From Labilibacter marinus (GTDB lineage Bacteria > Bacteroidota > Bacteroidia > Bacteroidales > Marinilabiliaceae): a DNA stretch of 64,000 bases. Of this stretch, positions 1 through 8,876 are shown piece after piece; position 1 is the stretch's first letter; every line of letters starts with the position of its first letter. Where the stretch lies: NCBI RefSeq assembly GCF_001659685.2, contig NZ_LXYE02000038.1, positions 145,897 through 209,896 of the forward strand, given 5' to 3'. Made by a program: the position numbers and the translations under genes. The notes beneath the pieces are model-generated. The model saw only the letters and a program-made list of their open reading frames with translations, made no database searches and was not told where the DNA came from.

Positions 1-191
1 TTAAATATACCCCCTATGCCCAAATTAACGCGTAAGTTCTTGAAATTTCGATGCGATGTTAACGCGATGTTAAACCCCACATATTACAATTATTTCCAAC
101 GTTAATACTATAATATTACCATGCATTTGGGTTTACTTTGTTAGCACAAACGAGTACCTAGTTAAGTAAACAGTCATTTAAACTTTCAGTT

Positions 192-269
192 ATGAAAAAA
201 CTAAGCATTAGTGATATTATTAACATTATTCTGGCAGCAGCCATTATAATATTGTTGTTGACTATATGA
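192..269 (+). CDS. 25-residue single-span membrane peptide
   Basis: This micro-ORF begins ATG AAA AAA CTA AGC and ends TGA. Its TGA overlaps the ATG of the following FMN-binding protein in an ATGA arrangement, the usual sign of translational coupling. The product has a short polar N-terminus (MKKLSISD) followed by an uninterrupted run of Ile, Leu and Ala long enough to cross the membrane once. It could be a small subunit or assembly peptide of the redox protein encoded next, or only a leader whose translation opens the downstream start. A weak promoter-like TTACTTTG lies at 133-140, one mismatch from TAnnTTTG. I do not recognise a named family. Confidence 0.55.
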   Translation: MKKLSISDIINIILAAAIIILLLTI

Positions 270-1444
270 GCAAGGTAAAGATGAGTAAGCAAGTATTACA
301 AAAAGCTTATGTAGTCATTATGATTACTTTATTGCTCGGGGTAGTTGCCATGCGAAACGAAAGTATTCTGGGAAACCGATTATTTGTAATCGATACGGGT
401 GAACCACAAATTACAGCATTTGCTTTAAGCGATATAAAAGAACTCTACCCCAGTGCCAATAAATATACGGTTGTACAAGATAGTATCCTTGTTTACGCTG
501 ATGATAATAAACTAGGGTGGGCTTATAATACCAGTCCTGGTTCAGATTCTATTGTAGGATACACTACCTCTGTTCCTTTGCTATTAGGCTTTAATACTAA
601 CAATAAAGTTATTGGAATTAGGCTACTGAAGAATTATGAATCGCCTGATTTTGTAGAGAAAATAGTAAAGTCGAGATTTTTGGATTCATGGGATAAAATA
701 AGCTTAAACGATTTACCCCAAACTCATATTGATGCTTTTTCGGGAGCTACCTTGACCTCGTCTGCTATTATTAAAACCGTTCAGCATAGCACTGGCAAAC
801 TCTCCCAACAGAGTGTGTCCTTAAAAAGACCTACAGATATATTATATATTCTAAAGGTAATAGCAGGATATTTATTAATCCTTTTGGCTTTATTGCAGTT
901 TTTTGCTCCCAAAAAACTAAGGAAAGTAAGAACCATATACTTAGTGTTAGTAGTTGCTATACTAGGCTTTTGGTTGGGAACTTTTCTCTCCTTGTTTTCC
1001 TTTAACAATTGGATTATATACGGAATAGACCTTCCCTCTAAACTATTTGTGTTTACCATACTTGTTTTAAGCCTAACGCTACCGCTTATTACAAACAAGG
1101 CTTTTTATTGCAGCCACTTATGCCCTTTTGGTGCCTCACAAGATTTATTGGGCAAAATCAGAAAAAAGCGTTTTAATCTTTCCAATAATCTTAAGCAGTT
1201 TTTGGCTACACTCCGCGAAAAAGTATTTGCCTGCATAATGCTGTTGCTTTTTACAGGTGTAGCTTTCGACTTAACCAATATAGAACCATTCTCGGCCTTT
1301 TTATTTAGATCTGCCTCCATACCTATAATGGTGTTAGCAGGCACATTTTTATTGCTCTCTATATTTATACCACGTCCTTGGTGCAACTATGTTTGTCCGA
1401 CAGGATATTTATTAGAAACAATTAGAAAACCCTTTAAAAAATAA
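266..1444 (+). CDS. NosR-like membrane FMN-binding / 4Fe-4S protein
   Basis: This 392-residue membrane electron-transfer protein has an N-terminal span (about 13-30), then an exported FMN-binding domain with the SGAT motif at 159-162. In RnfG, NqrC and NosR relatives the Thr of this motif carries covalent FMN, which would make it T162. Several membrane spans follow (about 193-212, 222-246, 258-275, 320-335, 350-368). Two CxxxCP motifs (C282/C286 and C373/C377) resemble the membrane-proximal iron-sulfur motifs of NosR/NapH/RdhC-type proteins. The extra C-terminal ferredoxin domain of full NosR is absent. It probably moves electrons from quinol or the cytoplasm to an exported acceptor. The next gene, six bases downstream, encodes a membrane-anchored nitroreductase and is a plausible partner. 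Family assignment is firm; the partner is inferred. Confidence 0.85.
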   Translation: MSKVKMSKQVLQKAYVVIMITLLLGVVAMRNESILGNRLFVIDTGEPQITAFALSDIKELYPSANKYTVVQDSILVYADDNKLGWAYNTSPGSDSIVGYTTSVPLLLGFNTNNKVIGIRLLKNYESPDFVEKIVKSRFLDSWDKISLNDLPQTHIDAFSGATLTSSAIIKTVQHSTGKLSQQSVSLKRPTDILYILKVIAGYLLILLALLQFFAPKKLRKVRTIYLVLVVAILGFWLGTFLSLFSFNNWIIYGIDLPSKLFVFTILVLSLTLPLITNKAFYCSHLCPFGASQDLLGKIRKKRFNLSNNLKQFLATLREKVFACIMLLLFTGVAFDLTNIEPFSAFLFRSASIPIMVLAGTFLLLSIFIPRPWCNYVCPTGYLLETIRKPFKK

Positions 1445-1450
1445 ACAATC

Positions 1451-2086
1451 ATGAATAAGAGTCATATATTATCCTTGTTATTAGCTATTGCTTTGTTTTT
1501 AAGCATTTATAAACTGGCGGAAGTAAAAAATGAAATTAAAAATACTTCAGAATCTACATCAAGTAAAGAGGAAGCTATTTTATCCGTAATCCATAACCGC
1601 AAGAGTGTTCGGAATTATACCGATCAGCCAGTATCGGATGAAGATATTACTACTATACTAAAAGCAGGCATGGCTGCTCCAACAGGCTTTAATGCACAAC
1701 CTTGGCAATTTATTGTTATTAAGGATAGAAACACCATGATGGAGCTTAGAAAAGAATTGGTGTATGCCCGTGGTTTAGATGGATCGCCAGCAGCAATTGT
1801 TGTATGTGGGGATATGACTAAAGTACGAGAAGAGGCTCCTGAGTTTTGGATTACCGATACCTCAGCGGCCACGCAAAACATGCTATTAGCCATGGAAGGA
1901 ATGGGTTTAGGTGGTGTGTGGAGTACCCTATATCCTGGTGTGGAACGTATGGCACATGCCCGCAAAGTACTTAACCTACCAGAACACATTATGCCAATGT
2001 GTGTTATACCTTTTGGGTACCCAACAGGTGTAGAAAAACCAAAGGTTAAATTTGATGCGAACAATATCCATTTCGAAAAATGGTAA
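1451..2086 (+). CDS. membrane-anchored nitroreductase-family flavoprotein (copy 1)
   Basis: The 211-residue protein starts with a hydrophobic segment (about 5-20) acting as an uncleaved anchor or signal, then a polar linker, then a nitroreductase fold. Visible FMN-site motifs are NRKSVRNY (49-56), APTG (76-79), QPW (83-85), the region around D136, GLGGVW (152-157) and FGYP (188-191). The family reduces nitro, quinone or enone groups, or dehalogenates, using FMN. Most members are soluble, so the N-terminal anchor is unusual; iodotyrosine deiodinases are a known membrane-anchored branch. It lies six bases after the FMN/4Fe-4S protein, so the two are almost certainly co-transcribed. A close paralogue lies at 3250-3876. 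The substrate is unknown. Confidence 0.85.
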   Translation: MNKSHILSLLLAIALFLSIYKLAEVKNEIKNTSESTSSKEEAILSVIHNRKSVRNYTDQPVSDEDITTILKAGMAAPTGFNAQPWQFIVIKDRNTMMELRKELVYARGLDGSPAAIVVCGDMTKVREEAPEFWITDTSAATQNMLLAMEGMGLGGVWSTLYPGVERMAHARKVLNLPEHIMPMCVIPFGYPTGVEKPKVKFDANNIHFEKW

Positions 2087-2138
2087 ATACAAGCAGTTAT
2101 TCTATTCATTTATATCAATAATCTTAACAACATATAAC

Positions 2139-3011
2139 ATGAAAAATTTAATGTATTTAGCCCTAATTAGCATATTAGCGGCTTGCAATACCACCCCTAA
2201 TTCATCTGAAAAGAAAGAAACTCCATTTAAACAAGATGCAAGCTACGAGGTAGTATTAAAATCGGAAGTAGATTGGACTTACCTGAACCCTAAAAGAGGA
2301 GACTTAGCCCCAATGGCTGGCACGCTTTGGGGAGACAGAAACGGAACCGAAGCTACAGGATTCTTACTTAAGCCAAGTGATGGTTTTTCCTCGCCTCCTC
2401 ACATCCACAATGTTTCTTACCGAGGTATTGTGATGAGTGGAATGATTCATAATGATGACCCCAATGCAGCGGATATGTGGATGCCTGCGGGTTCGTTTTG
2501 GACACAGCCTAAAGGGCATGTACACATTACTGCAGCCAAGGGAACCAACACTTTTGCTTACATCGAAATTGATAAAGGACCTTATTTAGTGCTTCCTGCA
2601 GATGAACATTTTGATAGTGGCGAAAGACCGGTAAATGTGGATCATACCAACTTAGTCTGGCTGAATGCATCCGACATTAGATGGGTGAAACCTAGCAATG
2701 ATTCTGCAAATGGAACTAAAGTTGCTTTTTTATGGGGTAATACCAAAGCTGGTGCACTGGGCGGAACCATGGTAAAGCTACCTGCCGGGTTTAATGGTGA
2801 ATTAGTTAGCTATGATGCTGTATTGCGATCTGTAGTGGTGCAAGGAAATATTCAACATCAAGTTCCTGGCGAAGAAAAGATCAAAGACTTAGAAACTGGT
2901 AGTTACTTTGGTTCGAAAGGAACGGGTATTCATAAATTGAGCAACCCAAATAACACAGAGGCTGTGATCTACATTCGCACCGATGGTAATTACGAAATTA
3001 AAAACTCGTAA
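2139..3011 (+). CDS. DUF4437-type cupin lipoprotein
   Basis: The ATG at 2139 was chosen because it begins a clean lipoprotein signal, [16 protein letters not shown], with the acylated Cys at residue 16; a longer reading from 2052 would overlap the previous gene. The 290-residue product has two cupin-like halves. The first holds [15 protein letters not shown] and KGHVHITA, whose His residues could bind a metal; the second half (from about residue 160) has weaker motifs. It resembles DUF4437 (ChrR-like cupin) proteins. It sits 52 bases after nitroreductase copy 1 and before copy 2, so it probably belongs to the same redox cluster. Whether it is an enzyme or a binding protein cannot be told. Confidence 0.75.
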   Translation: MKNLMYLALISILAACNTTPNSSEKKETPFKQDASYEVVLKSEVDWTYLNPKRGDLAPMAGTLWGDRNGTEATGFLLKPSDGFSSPPHIHNVSYRGIVMSGMIHNDDPNAADMWMPAGSFWTQPKGHVHITAAKGTNTFAYIEIDKGPYLVLPADEHFDSGERPVNVDHTNLVWLNASDIRWVKPSNDSANGTKVAFLWGNTKAGALGGTMVKLPAGFNGELVSYDAVLRSVVVQGNIQHQVPGEEKIKDLETGSYFGSKGTGIHKLSNPNNTEAVIYIRTDGNYEIKNS

Positions 3012-3134
3012 TTAGAATAGGATAAAACCCAGTTTGCAAAAAGGCTGCATATATAAGTTTTAAATCAATAACTAAGCTTATCTCTATCAAGTTATATTAA
3101 AATAAATCACCATCCCGTCAGCTTTAACGGTGTA

Positions 3135-3164
3135 CTTCCCTTTATCTTCATAGATAAAGGGAAG
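3135..3164. terminator. 13-bp perfect hairpin after the cupin gene
   Basis: The arms CTTCCCTTTATCT (3135-3147) and AGATAAAGGGAAG (3152-3164) pair perfectly around the loop TCAT. It lies 120 bases after the cupin stop and 85 bases before nitroreductase copy 2. No long T-run follows, so it may be a weak terminator, a processing site or a stabilising 3' structure that separates expression of the second nitroreductase. Confidence 0.5.
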
Positions 3165-3249
3165 AGTCATTTACATTTAGTCTACCAATAGCAATTTGCT
3201 TTAAAACACTTACTATTAATATTTCATTGTTAAAACAAACAAAAACCTC

Positions 3250-3876
3250 ATGAGCAAAAGTCATTTACTCTCTTTATTACTCGGTATTGCATTACTGGTG
3301 AGTACTTATAAATACGTACAACAAAAATATCAGGTAAAAGAGCTATCCAATAAAACTGTATCGCCGAAAGAAGCCATTCTTTCTGTCATTCATAATAGAA
3401 AGAGTGTTCGGAACTATCAGGACAAAGCGGTTTCAGAAGAAGACTTGATGACTATTATGAAAGCAGGTATGGCGGCTCCATCGGGCATTGATACCCGACC
3501 TTGGAAGTTTATTGCTATTACAGACAGTAGTATAATGCGAGAGATAAAACAAGCTGGGATTCCGGCTGCCATTGTAGTTTGTGCAGATATGAGTAAGCTT
3601 GACGAACGAGCACCTGAATTCTGGATTACCGACACTTCTGTAGCTACTCAAAATATGTTATTAGCCATTGAAGGTATGGGTTTAGGCGCAGTTTGGCGTT
3701 CCATCTATCCATGGAAAGATTATATGGCTCATATAAAAGATGTGTTAAACCTTCCAGAGCACTTTACGCCTCTATGCGCCATCACCATTGGTTATCCAAC
3801 GGGTATTGAAAAACCAAAAGATAAATTCGATTCGGATAATATTAGATGGGAAAAATGGTCAAGTACCCCTGAATAA
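3250..3876 (+). CDS. membrane-anchored nitroreductase-family flavoprotein (copy 2)
   Basis: This 208-residue paralogue of the protein at 1451-2086 shares the same layout: an N-terminal hydrophobic anchor (SHLLSLLLGIALLVS), a linker, then [33 protein letters not shown] and GYPTGIEKPK. It has lost a few residues after EIKQ compared with copy 1, where copy 1 has LVYARGLDG near the active-site lid. This suggests changed substrate preference after a local duplication. It lies 238 bases after the cupin gene and behind a strong hairpin, so it may have its own promoter, though I see no TAnnTTTG match there. Confidence 0.83.
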   Translation: MSKSHLLSLLLGIALLVSTYKYVQQKYQVKELSNKTVSPKEAILSVIHNRKSVRNYQDKAVSEEDLMTIMKAGMAAPSGIDTRPWKFIAITDSSIMREIKQAGIPAAIVVCADMSKLDERAPEFWITDTSVATQNMLLAIEGMGLGAVWRSIYPWKDYMAHIKDVLNLPEHFTPLCAITIGYPTGIEKPKDKFDSDNIRWEKWSSTPE

Positions 3877-3906
3877 AAGTGGGTGCATGACTGCTAAATT
3901 GAGCCA

Positions 3907-4353
3907 TCATTCTTTTGGAATAGCCATGGTATGATTTGCTAACAACAAGTACTTTGCTCCTACCTTTACATAGGTGCGCATAAAATGATATTTGGTTGGC
4001 TTTGGTCCTCTATCCACCGTTGTATATCCCGTCACTATAGCCGTTTCTTGTAATACGATCACTTTTACATCGGAAGAAGTACGCGCTTTGGTATTATTGT
4101 TCTTGTTTTTTAAATGTCTTTTAGCTCTTTCAATAACTGCCTTCTTATTATCCACTGTGCCTGCATGGTTGTGTACCCAAATAAAATCCTCAGCTAATAA
4201 AGACTCTAAGTACACAAAGTCCATTTCCAATTGCGCCTTTTCCCAAGAGGCATCTAAGGCCAGTAGTTTTTCAGTAGCTGAACTTGTTTTTTGAGCGCAA
4301 GCCGTAATGGTTGACAGTCCTATGAACAGGATAATAGTGCTAAGTAGTTTCAT
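3907..4353 (-). CDS. SnoaL/DUF4440-like exported lipoprotein
   Basis: This 148-residue protein has a lipoprotein signal (MKLLSTIILFIGLSTITAC, Cys 19) and an NTF2/SnoaL-like fold. Indicators are LLALDASWEKAQLEMDFVYLESLLAEDFIWVHNHAGTV near the start and later TAIVTGYTTVDRG and RTYVKVGAKYLLLANHTM, the usual pattern of DUF4440 proteins. Members bind small ligands or act as isomerase-like enzymes; no catalytic role can be assigned. It follows the gene at 4362-4961 by eight bases on the same strand, so the two form an operon. It converges with nitroreductase copy 2, leaving 30 bases between the stops. Confidence 0.7.
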   Translation of the reverse strand: MKLLSTIILFIGLSTITACAQKTSSATEKLLALDASWEKAQLEMDFVYLESLLAEDFIWVHNHAGTVDNKKAVIERAKRHLKNKNNNTKARTSSDVKVIVLQETAIVTGYTTVDRGPKPTKYHFMRTYVKVGAKYLLLANHTMAIPKE

Positions 4354-4361
4354 ATTAAAGT

Positions 4362-4961
4362 TTACTTGATATAAATAGTATTCGCTTCTTTTATATTTTC
4401 TTTAGTTCTTGAGGTTAATTTTACCAGGTTCAGTTCTATATTCTGATTAGAAGTTTTAATCTGTTCAAACTCTATTTTTAAAATTTGATCTTCATTTACC
4501 ATATAACTGTTATAATCGGCTTCAATTACATTATTATCAAGCTGAAAAACAATTGGATTATCATTTAATTTTAAATACCTATCTATAACCTTCTTAAGTG
4601 TTATGAACTTAGGTTTGTAACTACTATGTGTTTTTACAAGGATTTTCCCTTCGTATTCTATTCCACCTATATGAATAGGTTCCTTTTCTACCTTTATCTC
4701 TTCAATTTTACGAGGGTTTAAGTTAAAATCTATATTTTTACCTTCCAGAAAAACACCATTAATAAAATAAGCTACATTCGAATGTTTTGATTGGGTAATT
4801 GTAATACTATCTTTATTAATAACCTTAATTTTTGAGTCCTCTGAGTATACAGATTTATTCTTCACAGTTAAGCCAGGCACTTCAAGTTTTGATATTGACT
4901 TTGTTTGACTGCTTATAGATAATGAAATGGATAGTAGGACTATTATTAAAACTTCTTTCAT
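4362..4961 (-). CDS. exported protein with TonB-plug-like segment, unknown function
   Basis: I do not recognise this 199-residue protein. It has a Sec signal (about 1-19, ending SISSQ). A central stretch, VAYFINGVFLEGKNIDFNLNPRKIEEIKVEK, resembles the sequence in SusC-type plug domains where a loop and a 'I..I.V.K' strand meet, but there is no barrel. It could be a stand-alone plug-like or carboxypeptidase-regulatory-like domain. It is the first gene of a two-gene operon with the SnoaL-like lipoprotein. A short 5' region of about 290 bases separates it from the next gene and shows no convincing promoter. Confidence 0.5.
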   Translation of the reverse strand: MKEVLIIVLLSISLSISSQTKSISKLEVPGLTVKNKSVYSEDSKIKVINKDSITITQSKHSNVAYFINGVFLEGKNIDFNLNPRKIEEIKVEKEPIHIGGIEYEGKILVKTHSSYKPKFITLKKVIDRYLKLNDNPIVFQLDNNVIEADYNSYMVNEDQILKIEFEQIKTSNQNIELNLVKLTSRTKENIKEANTIYIK

Positions 4962-5199
4962 TGTTTAGGTTTCTTTAAATGTAGTTAATCAGTTTCTTGC
5001 AAGGCTATCAATTAAACTTATTACATCAATATTGTTATCCTTATGTTATTTATAAAGCAATCTAGGGTAGCGTTTTCAACTTTATAGTTATATTTTTGTT
5101 GAGAACACCCCAATATACCGCATATCACAATAGCTTCATAATTACATTCTTGCTTGAATAATTACATAAATAATATAAAATTCAAATGAAGAAAGCACT

Positions 5200-5247
5200 T
5201 CTAGTCAAAACGTAGCTAATAGCGATGATTATTAACTTCTGACTAGA
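5200..5247 (-). repeat. inverted repeat downstream of the 5255-7111 gene
   Basis: TCTAGTCA (5200-5207) is repeated as TGACTAGA (5240-5247) with 32 bases between. It sits directly after the stop of the lipoprotein gene. It may be a weak terminator, but the loop is long and no T-run follows. Confidence 0.25.
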
Positions 5248-5254
5248 TTCTTAT

Positions 5255-7111
5255 TTATTCCAACACAGCCATTCTTCTTCCTGCATAACCATAAATATAT
5301 GAGTTGGCTAACATGCAAATACTATAAGCATCCGTTACGTTTAATTCTTGTAAAACCTTACCTGTTTCTAAATCAATAATGGAAGGATTCTGATCATAGT
5401 AATTCTTGGTTCCTATGGCATACTTAAAATTTAGCGAGTATGAATCCAGTTGAAAAATATTAAAACTTAGCTGTTCATCTATTTGCATAGATTCTAAATC
5501 TAAATAACGTACTTCCTTTTTCTTATTATATACAGCATTATTAAAAAACAATACAGTTTGCTCTTCTGGTAAAAAATGCCCTTCTCCCAACCCGTATACC
5601 AATGAACAAGTATTGCCTTCAATAGCGCATAAACCACTATTTAAGATGATGAACTTACCATCTGCAGACACTTCGCTGTCGCTTAAAGATAAGCCATAAT
5701 TTTCCTCCATCGTTATTTGCGTCACCTCTTCTGAATGCTCATTGTATCTATACAAAGTATACCAACTTCTATAATCCGATATAATGATATAATAATTGCC
5801 TATTTCATCAGCAATTACTCTTTTAAAGTAATATCCATAACCTAAACCAGCCTTCTCTTTAAACTCTTGCAGAGAAATTATTCTTTCAGTTTCCAGTGCT
5901 TCAGGGTCTAACCTTAACACATAATCACTATTGACACCTACTATTTTTTTACCATTTTGAGACAAAGCCCATGGAGCCCCATAGAAATAAGAACGGGCAT
6001 AATCATTAATGTAAGCCTCTTTAACAACTCTGTTTGTGGATTCATCATATATTGCAAAGTTGTAATTAAAATATACTACAACTTGTCCTGTTTCCTTATT
6101 GTAAAACCTGTTTTTATTTATTACTTCAATAGGGGTCGTTTCTCCAACAGCTATATTGGTGACTTTAGAACCTTCCATGCCGTCCTCGTAATCAGCACCC
6201 GTCCCAATAAAATTAAGGTTAAATTCAAGGCTTCGACCAAAAGGAAGATCTTTAATAAAAAAGGAAGTATCATTTAAGTTCTCCGATTCAAACCAAACAG
6301 TGCTCGAATACATTCCGCCTACTACATACTTAATATCTGCTTTAGGAAATTTTGTTTTATTCCAATAAAATCGATAGCCACCATCTTCTTCTTCGTACCA
6401 TAACGGAGGTAATGGATATGTAGCGCGTCTCGTATAAGTACTTACCTCTCTTCCTCCTGCAAATACACTTAATTCGTAACCTTTATTGAGGCCCTCGTAA
6501 TAATTTTCATCATAATAATAAGTTTGGTTTTGATCTTTTATATGTGCTGTATACAGTATCTCATAATAATCAAAATCAATATACTCATAAGGCCTCCAGC
6601 TTAACTTAAGTGCCCCATCTTCAATTGAAGTGCTTAAAGTATTAGCAATACTTGAATACATCGGAATTTTAAAAACCTTAAATTCATACACTTCAGATAC
6701 GAATTCTACTTCTGACAAATCAGCTATACTTTTAGTTCCTGAATTAAAAGCCAATTCTACCCGTATTGTATTAATCCCTTCATTCAGTTCATATAATTCC
6801 AATTCTACTCTCACAAAATCTTTATCAAGCTCCATCATACTACCTCCATTTACCGAATATCTCGCTCCCATTACCCTTCTGCCCTCTTCGGGACATGAGT
6901 AATACATACGAAATTCATAAAAATGAACATATATTGTATCATTGATAAGCTTATTATAAAAACTAAATCCTTCTTCGGAATGAAGCGGAAGAGATGGGGA
7001 TTCAACCTGTTGTTCAAATACACCGTTAGGATCGTACTCACATGAATATAAAGTGCAAATTATTACGAAAAAGATAATGAATAAATATAATTGTTGACGA
7101 ATCATAGCCAT
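5255..7111 (-). CDS. large lipoprotein with FN3-like and beta-propeller-like regions
   Basis: The start at 7111 (MAMIRQQ) was chosen; a start three residues in, at 7105, is equally possible. The only longer reading begins with TTG at 7132 inside the upstream gene. The 618-residue product has a lipoprotein signal ending CTLYSC. Residues about 130-310 look like fibronectin-III-type modules (LKLSWRPYEYIDFDYYEILYT, YRFYWNKTKFPKADIKYVV). The C-terminal half carries repeated strand motifs around D-x-E-T/S residues, like a bladed propeller (VLRLDPEALETERIISL, IIDLETGKVLQELNV). It follows the beta-barrel gene with almost no gap, so the two are co-transcribed and probably act together at the outer membrane. 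Function unknown. Confidence 0.6.
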   Translation of the reverse strand: MAMIRQQLYLFIIFFVIICTLYSCEYDPNGVFEQQVESPSLPLHSEEGFSFYNKLINDTIYVHFYEFRMYYSCPEEGRRVMGARYSVNGGSMMELDKDFVRVELELYELNEGINTIRVELAFNSGTKSIADLSEVEFVSEVYEFKVFKIPMYSSIANTLSTSIEDGALKLSWRPYEYIDFDYYEILYTAHIKDQNQTYYYDENYYEGLNKGYELSVFAGGREVSTYTRRATYPLPPLWYEEEDGGYRFYWNKTKFPKADIKYVVGGMYSSTVWFESENLNDTSFFIKDLPFGRSLEFNLNFIGTGADYEDGMEGSKVTNIAVGETTPIEVINKNRFYNKETGQVVVYFNYNFAIYDESTNRVVKEAYINDYARSYFYGAPWALSQNGKKIVGVNSDYVLRLDPEALETERIISLQEFKEKAGLGYGYYFKRVIADEIGNYYIIISDYRSWYTLYRYNEHSEEVTQITMEENYGLSLSDSEVSADGKFIILNSGLCAIEGNTCSLVYGLGEGHFLPEEQTVLFFNNAVYNKKKEVRYLDLESMQIDEQLSFNIFQLDSYSLNFKYAIGTKNYYDQNPSIIDLETGKVLQELNVTDAYSICMLANSYIYGYAGRRMAVLE

Positions 7112-7124
7112 AGTATTAAATGTT

Positions 7125-7853
7125 TTATCCAATTATAAAAGCAATTACCGCATTTAATCTAACTCCACTAAAGTCTGCTCCAATGGACCTATCTTCTAAT
7201 TGTAGCTCTAAATCTTTATCACTTTCTAAATGAAGTGGTGATGCTGAATCAAACATATATCCAGTCTGTACAGAAAACACAAATTTATGAAAGGGTACTG
7301 ACAACTTTAAACCAGGTTCGATATAAAAACCTGAAGAAGCCAGACTAGCCACATCGCTTGGCATATATTCTTGTCCAATCTCAAATTCTTCTACCAGTTT
7401 ATACGAAGTAGCCAAATAACCAACATTTGCATTGAATGCCAGTTGAAATATATAAAACTCCGATAATAAACCTTCATAAACTACTCCATACTGACTTGCC
7501 TTTACTTTTTGATCTATATTGTACGAACCAGAATAGTCAGTTACGTTTGCTCTGCTACCTGTTGACATATTACCAAACGACAATCCAACCTTATGTTGTC
7601 CATTTTCTAAATGGTACATTAATCCAATACGGTAATTTACATACGAAGGAAAGTTATCTGTTATTTTAAGTGGAAAAGGAACCTGGCTTATGATGTCATC
7701 TTGAAATTTCTTTAAATCTTCCATTTTATAAGAACCGTACCCAAAAGAGAAGAAAGGCTCAAACTGCTGACTATAAAGTGAGCATGCTATGGTAGTATAA
7801 AAAAAACTAATCAGTAATAATTTTCGGTTTAGGCGTTTTGTAGTAATCATCAT
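7125..7853 (-). CDS. outer-membrane beta-barrel protein
   Basis: This 242-residue protein has a Sec signal (about 1-28, ending ACSLYSQ). It then alternates hydrophobic and polar residues with aromatic girdle patterns typical of small barrels: FEPFFSFGYGSYKM, YVNYRIGLMYHLENGQHKVGLSFG, FYIEPGLKLSVPFHKFVFSVQTGYMF and a final strand GVRLNAVIAFIIG. It is the first gene of an operon with the lipoprotein 5255-7111, a common pairing for surface assemblies in Bacteroidota. A second Met is at codon 2, so the exact start is open by one residue. No substrate can be named. Confidence 0.65.
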   Translation of the reverse strand: MMITTKRLNRKLLLISFFYTTIACSLYSQQFEPFFSFGYGSYKMEDLKKFQDDIISQVPFPLKITDNFPSYVNYRIGLMYHLENGQHKVGLSFGNMSTGSRANVTDYSGSYNIDQKVKASQYGVVYEGLLSEFYIFQLAFNANVGYLATSYKLVEEFEIGQEYMPSDVASLASSGFYIEPGLKLSVPFHKFVFSVQTGYMFDSASPLHLESDKDLELQLEDRSIGADFSGVRLNAVIAFIIG

Positions 7854-7880
7854 GTAAGGTTAAATATATTAGGCAGCGCT

Positions 7881-7922
7881 AATATAAGCTAATTATCATT
7901 TAGATGATAATTAGCTTATATT
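7881..7922. repeat. perfect 19-bp hairpin
   Basis: AATATAAGCTAATTATCAT (7881-7899) and its exact complement (7904-7922) flank the loop TTAG. On the plus strand six T follow. It lies 28 bases upstream of the minus-strand barrel gene at 7853 and about 270 bases downstream of the DUF3817 gene. It could be a terminator for readthrough from 8190 or a 5' regulatory hairpin of the barrel operon. Confidence 0.5.
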
Positions 7923-8189
7923 TTTTCAGTTTTCATCCATATTATTTCCTTCAAAGATGGTAATTTAGTTTCTCCTTTATTTTTGAATAAACAAAATGGA
8001 TTATTCCGTTATAAAAAAATACCAAAGTTAACTCTTAGTATCTAAAAATTAAAATATATAGATTTTCCACTAGTTTACATTCTGTAAATTATTAATCTAG
8101 AGCCATTTAGGATCATTTAAAAACTTTTGACAATAGCAATCAGAGAACAGCAATTGATAAAAGGGTAAGACTACATTTAATTACGACAC
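7923..8189. other. AT-rich spacer, nothing recognised
   Basis: Together with the hairpin this forms a gap of about 335 bases between the barrel operon and the DUF3817 gene. I see no open frame with coding character, no RNA gene and no TAnnTTTG promoter in either direction. Confidence 0.4.
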
Positions 8190-8510
8190 CTAGTTAGTAG
8201 CGGCTAGTAATTCGTTCTCTTCTTCCTTTTTAAGAATTCTCTGATCTACAATGAAAGTAGCAAAGGGAAATAAAGATGCAACCAAGCAGATGAGTGTTTT
8301 TATAAAGTTCCACCTCTTTTTTATCGCATAAAATACTACCCAAACACAATATAAAATGAATAGAATACCGTGAATACCTCCAACAATTTTATTAGGCAGT
8401 CCCATCTCAAAGCCATACTTAAGAATAACGGTTGGTATAAGCAGTAGGTAAGAAATTCCTTCAACGATTGCTAGTATTCGTAATTGACCAAGTACAGTGT
8501 TAAATTTCAT
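8190..8510 (-). CDS. DUF3817 integral membrane protein
   Basis: The 106-residue protein matches the DUF3817 (YdzA-like) pattern: an N-terminal LGQLRILAIVEGISYLLLI span, a GLPNKIVGGIHGILFILYCVWVVFYA span, and a third span LICLVASLFPFATFIVDQRIL. The HG in GGIHG and the closing P-F/D motif are typical. Length is normal for the family. Function is not established. It is a single gene with a long empty region on both sides. Confidence 0.75.
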   Translation of the reverse strand: MKFNTVLGQLRILAIVEGISYLLLIPTVILKYGFEMGLPNKIVGGIHGILFILYCVWVVFYAIKKRWNFIKTLICLVASLFPFATFIVDQRILKKEEENELLAATN

Positions 8511-8876
8511 ATTATATTAATTTGTTTAAACACAACAAAGTTCAACCCGCACAATGCATTAAAAAACTTATCGCCCATTTAAACCGCTCCAAAACAAGTC
8601 GCTTATTTGCTTTACTTTAACTCACTAAAACGATGCTACGCCTTGTTTCAATAAAGCCTTATTTTTGGGCGTTTTCAATGTTCATAACGATGTTTTAATA
8701 CATAATCAGGGTTTAAAATCGTTTGTAAATATTTTCTTTTACAATTACCTCAAACCTCTTTGAAAGAACTTTGAGTAATCGTTCTTACAAAAAACATCCT
8801 CTCCATGAAAAAGGTTCATAATATAAGCCCGGGTAATTGCGAATAATCGATTTATAACTTCATAGTATAAACGCAG
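8511..8876. other. long non-coding gap downstream of the SusCD operon
   Basis: With the adjoining 3' region this is about 550 bases without a gene. A plus-strand TATTTTTG at 8660-8667 matches TAnnTTTG but no open frame or clear RNA follows. A 13-codon plus-strand frame begins at 8806 and is too short to support. Confidence 0.35.

Noticed and set aside
1..191. Possible promoter or RNA gene in the first bases
   Set aside because: Only a one-mismatch TAnnTTTG element (133-140) is visible; no folded RNA could be supported.
7112..7132. Longer N-terminus of the lipoprotein gene from TTG at 7132
   Set aside because: It begins inside the upstream gene and places non-signal residues before the lipoprotein signal.
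8806..8847. 13-codon plus-strand frame MKKVHNISPGNCE
   Set aside because: Too short and with no following gene; probably chance.
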